64,000 nt of DNA from Elizabethkingia miricola (lineage in GTDB: Bacteria > Bacteroidota > Bacteroidia > Flavobacteriales > Weeksellaceae). Shown here in pieces: positions 43,122-50,732 of the stretch (position 1 is its first letter; every line of letters starts with the position of its first letter). The stretch lies in assembly GCF_001675285.1 (NCBI RefSeq), contig NZ_LSGQ01000032.1, forward strand, positions 62,001-126,000, in the 5' to 3' direction. The notes below the pieces were generated by a model, which saw nothing but the letters and a program-made list of their open reading frames with translations, was not told the origin of the DNA and did no database searches. The translations under genes were made by a program, and so were the position numbers.

Positions 43122-44021
43122 TTATTTAGCATATTTCTTGGCACCCAGTACACAAAGGATAACTCCTAAAGTGACTGCAATCATACCAATACTTACTTTT
43201 TCATGAAGCAAGGTGGAAGCTAACGCCAATGCAAAAAATGGTTGCAATTGCTGCAGCTGTCCTACTGCTGCAATGCCTCCCTGTGCAAGTCCTTTGTACC
43301 AGAATATAAATCCTATAAACATACTGAACAAAGCAACATAAGCAACTCCCATCCAGGCAGGAATACTTACTGTATCCAAAGATTCCGGAAGCAGAAAGAA
43401 GGTTAACGGAGCTGTAATCGGCAATGCGATAACCAGTGCCCATGAAATAACCTGCCATCCACCCAGATCTTTTGAAAGTTTTGCACCTTCAGCATAACTC
43501 AAAGCACATAATATAATTGCCAGAATCATTAATAGATCTCCAATCGGGGCTACAGAGATTCCTTGAGCAACTGCATAACCTACAACCAATAGACTTCCTA
43601 AAATTGAGAATACCCAAAAAAGAGGTTTTGGTGCTTTTTCTCCGCCACGAAAAATCCCGAATATAGCAGTTGCTAATGGTAATAAACCTATAAATACAAT
43701 GGAATGGGCAGAGGTAAAATGTTGCAAGGCCATTGCAGACAATAACGGAAATCCGACAACACCTCCGATGGAAACGAGCATAATAGGAACTATTTGCTGT
43801 TTCGAGGGTCTTTTTTCTTTAAAAATAAGCAAAACCAGTAGTGCTAGTACTCCCGCTATGGAAGCTCTTGCTGCTGTTACAAAATATGGCGATAAATCCA
43901 TAACAGCAACTTTCGTCGCTGGTAATGAACCGCTGAAAAGTAAGACTCCTATAAAGCCATTAACCCAGCCTTTTGTTGTATTGTCATTTTGTGTAGTAGA
44001 TATTACAGTATCTCTCATCAT
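43122..44021 (-). CDS. EamA/DMT-family transporter
   Basis: A 299-residue protein with ten predicted helices and two EamA repeats (the first starting near GVLLFSGSLPATKVAV, the second at GDLLMILAIILCALSYAEGAKL). These transporters export metabolites such as amino acids. It is divergent from the MocR-type regulator at 44117, with 95 bases between, an arrangement in which the regulator normally controls the transporter. Substrate unknown. Confidence 0.87.
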   Translation of the reverse strand: MMRDTVISTTQNDNTTKGWVNGFIGVLLFSGSLPATKVAVMDLSPYFVTAARASIAGVLALLVLLIFKEKRPSKQQIVPIMLVSIGGVVGFPLLSAMALQHFTSAHSIVFIGLLPLATAIFGIFRGGEKAPKPLFWVFSILGSLLVVGYAVAQGISVAPIGDLLMILAIILCALSYAEGAKLSKDLGGWQVISWALVIALPITAPLTFFLLPESLDTVSIPAWMGVAYVALFSMFIGFIFWYKGLAQGGIAAVGQLQQLQPFFALALASTLLHEKVSIGMIAVTLGVILCVLGAKKYAK

Positions 44022-44082
44022 GTTGTTATTTTTATTGAAAACAAAATTATGAGGTTCAAAAAAATAAATACAGTCTCAATTT

Positions 44083-44112
44083 TTGAAATTTCAATGGATA
44101 CAGATATATTTG
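44083..44112 (+). promoter_or_regulatory. Promoter of the MocR regulator
   Basis: TTG at 44083-44085 and TATATTTG at 44105-44112 are 19 bases apart, a full match to the Bacteroidota -33/-7 promoter. The -7 box ends only 4 bases before the ATG, so the transcript may be nearly leaderless. The -33 box overlaps the palindrome TTGAAATTTCAA (44083-44094), a possible operator. Confidence 0.65.
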
Positions 44113-44116
44113 TAAT

Positions 44117-45535
44117 ATGAAAAACGATTTCCTATACAGCTCCATTACACATAAACTTTCAGCTCAAATTAAAAATGGAGTTTTGAAAGAAGGTGAAAGA
44201 CTCCCCTCTGTGAGGACTTTATGCCAGAATCATAACGTAAGCATGAACACAGCTAAAAGAGTTTTTCTGGAGCTGGAATCTCAGTCTCTGATTTACTCTG
44301 TACCTCAATCGGGATATTTTGTGAGCCAGCTTCCATACCTGCGTTTACCACTTCCAGAGACGAGTAAGCCATCCCCTATAGCCAGCAGTAATGAGCCCAA
44401 TGAACTTATTAATAAGGTATTTACAAATATTGGGCGTGAAGATTTAACACTTTTCTCTATTGGTGCACCAGACGGGGAACTGATCCCACTACCCCAACTG
44501 AAGAAGGAAGTGATACAGGCTACAAGAACTCTAAAAGGAGGCGGAACCTCCTATGAATCTCTACAAGGCAATGTAACACTTCGCCGTATGATTGCAGCCA
44601 GGTCTCTTAACTGGGGAGGAAACTTAAATGAAGATGATATTATCACAACCAACGGCGGCATGAATTCTTTATCTTTCTGTTTGATGGCTCTTACCAAGCC
44701 CGGAGATACAATTGCGATAGAAAGCCCTTGCTATCCGGGAATATTGCAGCTGGCAATAAGTCTGAGATTAAAAGTACTGGAACTTCCGACCCACCCTGAA
44801 ACCGGACTTTTGGTTGATGAACTGGAAAAACTGGTTTCCAAGATAGATATATGCCTCTTGATTCCAAATTTTAATACTCCTTTAGGTAGCTGTATGCCTG
44901 ATGAAAATAAAAAAGCTGTTGTGGAGCTTCTATCAAAGCATAACATTCCTATTGTGGAAGACGATGTATACGGAGATCTTCATTTTGGCAACAAAAGACC
45001 TAGCTGTTGTAAAGCTTTTGATACAGAAGGAAATGTACTTTGGTGCAGCTCTATATCCAAAACCCTTGCAGCGGGATACCGTGTAGGATGGATTGCCCCG
45101 GGAAAATACAAAGACCAGATTATGAAATTAAAACTGGTACACTCTATTTGCTCCAATTCCATTATTAATGAAAGCGTAGGCAGCTTCTTAAAAAGCGGTA
45201 AATACGAAAAGCACTTGTGGCAGCTTCGTAAAACACTTCAGGAGAACTATTTAAACTACGCACAAACTATTGCTCAATATTTTCCGGAAGGGACTAAAAT
45301 AAGCCAGCCTAAAGGGGGACTTGCCTTATGGGTGGAATTCACGGAAGGTATTAATACCGTCGAGCTGTTTGAACTGGCCATGAAAAAGAATATCTGTATT
45401 GCCCCCGGGCGTGTATTTACACTCCAGGATCAATACCACAATTGTATGCGCCTGACTCTGGGACTACCATGGAATGAGTCTTTGAAAGAAAAATTAATTG
45501 AAGTGGGAAATCTGGCCAAAACACTGATTAAATAA
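44117..45535 (+). CDS. MocR-type regulator (GntR DNA-binding plus aminotransferase domain)
   Basis: A 472-residue fusion of a GntR winged helix (about 1-70: KLSAQIKNGVLKEGERLPSVRTLCQNHNVSMNTAKRVFLELES) with a fold-type I aminotransferase domain (about 100-470). The PLP lysine is in CSSISKTLAAGYRVGWI; supporting motifs are NFNTPLGSCMPD and the YGDLHF segment. These proteins use PLP as a sensor and regulate nearby transport or metabolism genes. The divergent EamA transporter is the likely target. A catalytic role for the aminotransferase domain is not excluded. Confidence 0.9.
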   Translation: MKNDFLYSSITHKLSAQIKNGVLKEGERLPSVRTLCQNHNVSMNTAKRVFLELESQSLIYSVPQSGYFVSQLPYLRLPLPETSKPSPIASSNEPNELINKVFTNIGREDLTLFSIGAPDGELIPLPQLKKEVIQATRTLKGGGTSYESLQGNVTLRRMIAARSLNWGGNLNEDDIITTNGGMNSLSFCLMALTKPGDTIAIESPCYPGILQLAISLRLKVLELPTHPETGLLVDELEKLVSKIDICLLIPNFNTPLGSCMPDENKKAVVELLSKHNIPIVEDDVYGDLHFGNKRPSCCKAFDTEGNVLWCSSISKTLAAGYRVGWIAPGKYKDQIMKLKLVHSICSNSIINESVGSFLKSGKYEKHLWQLRKTLQENYLNYAQTIAQYFPEGTKISQPKGGLALWVEFTEGINTVELFELAMKKNICIAPGRVFTLQDQYHNCMRLTLGLPWNESLKEKLIEVGNLAKTLIK

Positions 45536-45564
45536 TTATACTTATAAAAAGTATATAAATTAAA

Positions 45565-45589
45565 ACCGGTAGCTCTTGGAACTACCGGT
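45565..45589. terminator. Hairpin between convergent genes
   Basis: An 8-bp stem ACCGGTAG / CTACCGGT. On the minus strand it is followed by TTTTAATTT; on the plus strand by AAAA. It can end the MocR gene or back up the minus-strand terminator at 45633-45661. Confidence 0.6.
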
Positions 45590-45632
45590 AAAACATATCA
45601 GTTTTACAAACAAATGATGAGATTGTTTTATG

Positions 45633-45661
45633 AAAAACTATTCCTTTGTTTTCAAAGGAAT
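45633..45661 (-). terminator. Terminator of the FISUMP lipoprotein gene
   Basis: On the minus strand, ATTCCTTTG / CAAAGGAAT with a 4-base loop followed by AGTTTTT, 11 bases past the stop. Confidence 0.8.
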
Positions 45662-45671
45662 TAGCTTATAA

Positions 45672-47561
45672 TTAATTATATTCTTTTATACACCTAACAG
45701 CCATCCCGTGTGTAGGATGCGTTGTACCGGAAGAGATAGTTCCTGATGGTGTTATGGAAGAGAAGTAAACCAAATCCGCCCCACTCTCATCTCTTGAACT
45801 TGTCCAGTAAAATGCATTCTCTGTGCGGCGAGCTGCCAATTCTCCTTGAGCAGAACTCGGAACTTTGGTGGAAGTAATGCGGCGATAACCACCGAAAGGA
45901 ATAAATAATGCATTTCCCAACCAACGCCCTCTTCCATATTCATCTCCAAAATCAACGCTCGCATTTCCTGTTCTTGTGAATTTATTAAATCCATCTCCGG
46001 CATTAGCTGCATCTGTCCATTCTTCTTTAGTAGGAATTCTGTAGCCGCTAGGACATGGATTGTTTACCCCTCCGTTACCACTAGTCGTCCACGAGTTTGC
46101 AGGAAGTGTTGATGCTCCGGCAGAAGTATCTGTCCATGGGAACAATCCTCCTGCAATCCATCCTATTCCTCTCCATCCGGCACCATTGGGGTTACCTGCC
46201 GGAGCTCCCGGAGAATTGAAGGCTAATCCCGGATTATACCTTGTATCCTGATCTACGTCCTTAGTAATCCATCTTATATTTTGCTGATTACTCAATCCAT
46301 TACTTCCCCACTCGTATCTGGCTCCATGGAACCTTTTAATATTAGTGGAACTGCTTACGTCAAATGGATTAAAGTTACCACTGGTATCCACTCCAAGATC
46401 ATTACACATAAACTCACGCCAGATTTTATTTTCAATGGTCATCTGGCTGGCACCTTTTGGTCTTGTATACGCGCCACACTTTTTAATCTCAACATTCAGA
46501 TTTTGCTTATACTCCGGAAGCAATTTAAACGAGGAATTAATCGACTGTGTTTTAGTAACTGCAGGCGTTTTTGTATTATCTGTTATAGTAACATTAGCCG
46601 AAAAAACAGCCGTTTTACTATTATCAATACTGGTATTGGTATTAATTAAAACATTATTTAGCGTTTGACTTTGAGATTTTGCAATACCATCAATTGACGT
46701 TAGATTAATGACCTTATTTTCATAGTCAGTACGTCCGGAGATGATTCCGGCATTAGCCCCGCTGAAAGCTATAGATCCATCTTTAGCATGTGGTATCGTC
46801 AGTACAGTGTTCGTTATACCGCTTCCCGAAAAAGATAGTTGAGAGTCTAATATATTTACGTTTACCTTCTCTATTAATGCTGTTTTATGACGAAGAATAA
46901 TACCAAGTGTATTACTGCCTTTCGCAAATGTCTGATTAAGCATCTTTACATACATCATATCAGTATTATTGATATAATCGGCCTTAGCACCGCTGATATT
47001 ACCTTTTTCAGTAGTAATATTAGGTAAAGAAGCTGTTGCAAAAGAGTATGCTACTATATCATAAGAAATACTATTATCCAGCCAAAGATCACCTTCTGCG
47101 GGATTAACAAGCTCTACATTAGCACCGTTCACTCTATAATCTCTGTGAGCAGCATAGGCTCCGGGGCTTGTAGAGGATGCACTTCTATAGGCAATAACAC
47201 GAAACTGTATCCCATTTCCTAAATTATTGCCACTCACTGCTGCTTTTGTACCACCCATAGCTGCCTGAGTATTTAATCCATTAAAAACCGGAGTAACTTC
47301 TGTTGAAATAAAGGTACTTGGATCTATCATTGCAATCTGGGTTTGTACGGCATTAGAAGCTCCTATACTTCCTTTTCCAATTGATGCTGTAAACGCTGGT
47401 TCTGCAGCTCCTTCAAAATCAGAACTCAATAGATTAATTTTTATAGCAGTATTAGCTTTAGAATCAGGATTTAAAGTATTGTCTGTATCGTTACTTCTAC
47501 AGGAAGATAATAGTACTAATAATAAAGTTATACTTAAACTTTTAAAATTTTCTGTTTTCAT
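45672..47561 (-). CDS. Fimbrillin-like lipoprotein with C-terminal FISUMP domain
   Basis: A 629-residue lipoprotein; the start at ATG 47561 (MKTENFKSLSITLLLVLLSSC) gives a clean lipobox SSC, while 47609 would add 16 unlikely residues. Residues about 25-365 have the fimbrillin-like pattern (GIILRHKTALIEKVNVNILDSQL, PHAKDGSIAFSG). Residues about 375-629 are a FISUMP (Fibrobacter succinogenes major paralogous) domain: IWREFMCNDLGVD, NPCPSGYRIPTKEEW, and FYWTSSR before a final GMAVRCIKEYN. The two-domain form suggests a surface or pilus-tip protein. It follows the small protein at 47841 by 85 bases. Confidence 0.78.
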   Translation of the reverse strand: MKTENFKSLSITLLLVLLSSCRSNDTDNTLNPDSKANTAIKINLLSSDFEGAAEPAFTASIGKGSIGASNAVQTQIAMIDPSTFISTEVTPVFNGLNTQAAMGGTKAAVSGNNLGNGIQFRVIAYRSASSTSPGAYAAHRDYRVNGANVELVNPAEGDLWLDNSISYDIVAYSFATASLPNITTEKGNISGAKADYINNTDMMYVKMLNQTFAKGSNTLGIILRHKTALIEKVNVNILDSQLSFSGSGITNTVLTIPHAKDGSIAFSGANAGIISGRTDYENKVINLTSIDGIAKSQSQTLNNVLINTNTSIDNSKTAVFSANVTITDNTKTPAVTKTQSINSSFKLLPEYKQNLNVEIKKCGAYTRPKGASQMTIENKIWREFMCNDLGVDTSGNFNPFDVSSSTNIKRFHGARYEWGSNGLSNQQNIRWITKDVDQDTRYNPGLAFNSPGAPAGNPNGAGWRGIGWIAGGLFPWTDTSAGASTLPANSWTTSGNGGVNNPCPSGYRIPTKEEWTDAANAGDGFNKFTRTGNASVDFGDEYGRGRWLGNALFIPFGGYRRITSTKVPSSAQGELAARRTENAFYWTSSRDESGADLVYFSSITPSGTISSGTTHPTHGMAVRCIKEYN

Positions 47562-47646
47562 ATTTGTTTGTTTTTTAGATAAAATGTTTTTAAAGCATGG
47601 GAATACCATTAACGCTCTGTAAACAAGCTCTAATGATAAAAGAAGG

Positions 47647-47841
47647 TTATTCCCAAATAATTTCCCCGGTTTGGGTATCTGTCCCTTCCCAATCTGTTTG
47701 TACAGTAGTATCAGGTTTTATTAGTGCAGATGTAGCAGATATTCCGGCTTCCATTTCAACCAAAACAATTTCAAATACAGGTGGTATATACACGTGCTTT
47801 TTTCCATGAAATAACATTTCATCTCTTTTTGTTTTTTCCAT
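47647..47841 (-). CDS. Small conserved protein upstream of the FISUMP lipoprotein
   Basis: A 64-residue protein without signal peptide or membrane segment: MEKTKRDEMLFHGKKHVYIP, then PVFEIVLVEMEAGISATSAL, and a tail with two Trp (VQTDWEGTDTQTGEIIWE). It is homologous to the protein at 33735-33914: the motif VEMEAGISATSA aligns with LEMEQGIAAGSA, and the tails share Q-x-[DE]-W and I-x-W. Both lie just upstream of fimbrillin-like lipoproteins. Similar Bacteroidota small proteins are common but, to my knowledge, have no assigned function. Roles as a secreted peptide, a translation-coupling leader or an assembly factor are possible. Confidence 0.68.
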   Translation of the reverse strand: MEKTKRDEMLFHGKKHVYIPPVFEIVLVEMEAGISATSALIKPDTTVQTDWEGTDTQTGEIIWE

Positions 47842-47882
47842 CTTTGTTTGTGTCTTAAAATTTTTATTTGTCTATTAATAAA

Positions 47883-47910
47883 TTCCTGTCCATGTGAATT
47901 AGGAACTGTG
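47883..47910 (-). promoter_or_regulatory. Leader element of the second small-protein gene
   Basis: On the minus strand CACAGTTCC (47902-47910) leads into a hairpin TTCCT / AGGAA, about 45-70 bases before the start codon. The same CACAGTTCC and TCC/GGA hairpin precede the homologue at 33735. An upstream CATATTTG is a near match to the -7 box. Confidence 0.45.
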
Positions 47911-47991
47911 GTCGTAAAAATTTATTCACAAATATGAAAATTCATGTATCATCCTAAAAGAAAAGGAACAGACAATAAAGGAAATAACAAC

Positions 47992-48025
47992 AAAAAAAAA
48001 GGTTCATTTTCAGAAAAACGAACCT
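47992..48025 (-). terminator. Strong minus-strand terminator
   Basis: AGGTTC / GAACCT stem followed on the minus strand by T9. It ends transcripts coming from the TPR/AraC regulator gene and isolates the small-protein/FISUMP locus from them. Confidence 0.85.
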
Positions 48026-48240
48026 AAACAAAAATACAACGCGCTAAAAATAAACACATTGCAGAAACAACTTAATCAGGGTGTATTTTATTAAAATGGG
48101 GAGCCATTTTCAGAAATTCTACACCAGGAATCAAAATAATCCTATGATTTCATATTGAAAAGAGCAATTTGATCTGACAAAATATCTCTTAAAGTCTTCC
48201 TTTAGAGCCTATTTAGATTTTAACTCAAAAATAATCTAGA

Positions 48241-48341
48241 CTTCGACAGGCTCAGTCTGACACCTATAAAGAAAGATATTTTAGATAAACAATGTGACTC
48301 TGAGCTAAGCCTGTAATGAGCCTGACGAATTATCGAAGAAG
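48241..48341. repeat. Palindromic REP-like intergenic repeat
   Basis: The left arm begins CTTCGACAGGCTCAG and continues TCTGACA. The right arm, read on the other strand, begins CTTCGA, then after an 8-base interruption CAGGCTC, and later CAGAGTCACA, so it is a decayed inverted copy. CTTCGACAGGCTCAG-type repeats are, to my knowledge, scattered in many Flavobacteriia genomes. Confidence 0.6.
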
Positions 48342-48368
48342 TATTAACTATAAAATTTAAACAGACTC

Positions 48369-49841
48369 TTACTCTTTAGAATAATATTTCTTTATATATT
48401 CCAAGGGCTTCATTTGAGTATTATTGATAAATGCAGATGTAAAAGCTCTTTGTGAAGAAAATCCGGAGAGTTCTGCCAGATAATAGATTTTAAATTTACT
48501 AAAGTTGGGATCTGTTTTCAGTTTATTAATAACATACTGTATTCTAAGATCGTTGATATACTGAACAAATGATTTATTTTTATGTCTCTTTATAACAAGT
48601 GATAAGTATTTTGTATTACACTGGAATTTGTTGGCAACACTATATAAAGAAGTTTCTTTATCTATGAAAGCTTCCTGCTTTTCAAATTCGTTGAGATTGT
48701 AAAGAATTTTTTCTTCTGTTCCTGTACTTATATTAACATCAATCTGCAGAGGCTCTTTTTTTTCTTCTTGTGAACTGTTTATTTTTTCAGACTTCTTTTT
48801 ATAAATTAAAAAGAAATAAATGACAACCAATCCAAAAGCAATACATGCTGTTGTTATTAAAATCGGAGTTATTCTGATAAGAGCAGGTTTACTGGCCGTA
48901 TTGTATATTTCATTTACAGCATGTTGGTTTTTCTGAGTTCCGTTTAGATATAATCTTTGGTACTGCTGTAAATAATAAAGTGCATTTTTGCTATCTCCTG
49001 CATTTCCATAGGCCTCAGAAAGACCTTTTAAAATCTCCAGTTTTTTATCATAAAAACTTTCTCCCTTGCAATAGCTTAAAGCTTTCTTATACTGCTCGAT
49101 AGCTTCAGAGTATTTTCCCTGTGCCGCTAAAAGATAACCAATATCATGATAAGTAAAAGCCAGTTTATAAGTATCGTTAATATTAATAAACTCCAAAGCT
49201 TTTTGTGAGTATACATAAGCCGAATCGTATTTCTTGGTTTTGGAGTACAGATAACTTAGGTTCGTATATGCTGAAGGCAGTAATTCTTTTCTGGAAATTT
49301 CGTTACTTACTTTCAAATAACTATTAATGGCTTTTTGGGCAACGGTAATCTTTTTATCCAGTTCCTTATTGTTATCCATTAGCACAAGTAAAGAAGCATA
49401 AATTCCGCCTTTAATTTCATAAGCCTCATCATTTTGCTGCTTCGAAACCAAAACAAGTGCCTGATCAAGCAATTCTCTGGATTTGTCCAACAGTCCCATC
49501 TTAGCATACTGCGTTCCAAGAATCCTCAACCCCAGCGCCTCTCCTACATTGTAATTATTCCTTTTAGCAGATTCAATAGCGGCATTAGCATAATAAATAC
49601 AGGAATCAGGACTTCCTTTTAAATAAAATGCAAAACTTGTAATATAGTCAGCCTTTGATACAATATCGAATGTATTAGTCTTTAAAGCTTTCTCTTTTAA
49701 TATTTTGCTTTCTTTTATGACATTATCAGGAGAATTGTTTACTTCTTTTCTTAATTCATTATACCTCTCATTTAAGTTCTGACAAAATACGAACTGAGGA
49801 AAAAGCAGTAGCACTACTAGTAAGTAAAGGTTTTTCATCAT
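48369..49841 (-). CDS. TPR-repeat membrane regulator with AraC-type DNA-binding domain
   Basis: A 490-residue one-component regulator. It has a signal-like N-terminus (MMKNLYLLVVLLLFPQFVFC), TPR repeats from about 50 to 300 (for example YTNLSYLYSKTKKYDSAYVYSQKALEF and HDIGYLLAAQGKYSEAIEQYKKALSY), one membrane helix at about 322-345 (ITPILITTACIAFGLVVIYF) and a C-terminal AraC helix-turn-helix domain (SLYSVANKFQCNTKYLSLVI and IYYLAELSGFSSQRAFTSAF). The TPR part would be periplasmic and the DNA-binding part cytoplasmic. It stands directly upstream of the small-protein/FISUMP locus and may regulate it. Confidence 0.85.
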   Translation of the reverse strand: MMKNLYLLVVLLLFPQFVFCQNLNERYNELRKEVNNSPDNVIKESKILKEKALKTNTFDIVSKADYITSFAFYLKGSPDSCIYYANAAIESAKRNNYNVGEALGLRILGTQYAKMGLLDKSRELLDQALVLVSKQQNDEAYEIKGGIYASLLVLMDNNKELDKKITVAQKAINSYLKVSNEISRKELLPSAYTNLSYLYSKTKKYDSAYVYSQKALEFININDTYKLAFTYHDIGYLLAAQGKYSEAIEQYKKALSYCKGESFYDKKLEILKGLSEAYGNAGDSKNALYYLQQYQRLYLNGTQKNQHAVNEIYNTASKPALIRITPILITTACIAFGLVVIYFFLIYKKKSEKINSSQEEKKEPLQIDVNISTGTEEKILYNLNEFEKQEAFIDKETSLYSVANKFQCNTKYLSLVIKRHKNKSFVQYINDLRIQYVINKLKTDPNFSKFKIYYLAELSGFSSQRAFTSAFINNTQMKPLEYIKKYYSKE

Positions 49842-50030
49842 AAATCATTGTGTGTAGCTCGGAATATTCAGAATTATTAGCCTGAAATATCCGAAAGCAA
49901 TTATAAAGAAAAAACAAATAATAAACATATAAAAAATAGCATTACACCAATTGTACCTGTATTATGTTTCTATTCTTAATAAAGATATTTTATTTATGAT
50001 AATGTAAAATTCAGCTTAAGTAAATGTTTT

Positions 50031-50678
50031 TTAAGGAACAATAACAACAGAGGTATACAGGCTTACTACCTTCCAACCTAAAGATTCGTATAATAAACGC
50101 CCCTGTTCTGTAGCAACAAGAATATTGTTGGCAATCCCTTTTCTTTCTGCTACTTTCTGAAGTTCAGCAAATAAATAACTTCCCAATCCTTTTCTTTGGT
50201 GAAACTGACTGGTTTCTATTCGGTCATATATAGCCCAACCATCAGTACATACAACTCTGCCAGAAGAAGCTAGCCCGTTATTTTTATCTTTAAGCTTAAT
50301 GAGATAAACTCCATCATCAGAAATTTCAGTTTCCATACTATAGCCGTCTGCCAGTATTCGGTTTTCAAACTTCTCAGGGTTATTTTCGCTCATCATCAGA
50401 TAGCCTTGAGGCTGAATGGCCCATCGATCAGGCAATATTTGTGTAAGCTCGTTGCATGGAGCGCAGACTTTAAGAAAAACCCACGGCTCATTAATCGATT
50501 CTGCCAAATGAATTAAGTCTTCATTCAGAACAGGGAAAACATAGCGACTTTTTTGCTCTTCCCAGCCCACATCTACTTTAAATCCGGATTTATATTTAAC
50601 AGGTAATGGTACTCCTCTGGATACGGACCAGCCATTCAACCATTTTTCTATTAGCTCAGCAGAAATTATTTCTTTCAT
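50031..50678 (-). CDS. GNAT-family N-acetyltransferase
   Basis: A 215-residue protein. The C-terminal half carries the GNAT core: the acetyl-CoA motif RKGLGSYLFAELQKVAERKG (R/Q-x-x-G-x-G/A) and the final strand with TEQGRLLYESLGWKVVSLYTSVV. The N-terminal 120 residues are poorly conserved and may bind the acceptor. Acceptor unknown. It is a single gene, 55 bases from the alpha/beta hydrolase gene on the same strand. Confidence 0.85.
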   Translation of the reverse strand: MKEIISAELIEKWLNGWSVSRGVPLPVKYKSGFKVDVGWEEQKSRYVFPVLNEDLIHLAESINEPWVFLKVCAPCNELTQILPDRWAIQPQGYLMMSENNPEKFENRILADGYSMETEISDDGVYLIKLKDKNNGLASSGRVVCTDGWAIYDRIETSQFHQRKGLGSYLFAELQKVAERKGIANNILVATEQGRLLYESLGWKVVSLYTSVVIVP

Positions 50679-50732
50679 AAATCAGAATTTATAAACCTGA
50701 ATAAAGGTACATGATAATGTAAATAAAACCAT

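Larger units (their letters stand above)
47842..48368. other. Intergenic region with repeat, terminator and leader element
   Basis: About 530 bases. From right to left it holds a palindromic repeat (48241-48341), a minus-strand terminator (47992-48025) and the leader of the small-protein gene (47883-47910). No gene was seen. Confidence 0.5.

Noticed and set aside
23869-44094. The palindrome TTGAAATTTCAAT occurs at both 23869-23882 and 44083-44095 and might be a shared operator
   Set aside because: It is AT-rich, the genes around it are unrelated, and only the second lies in a promoter; chance is likely.
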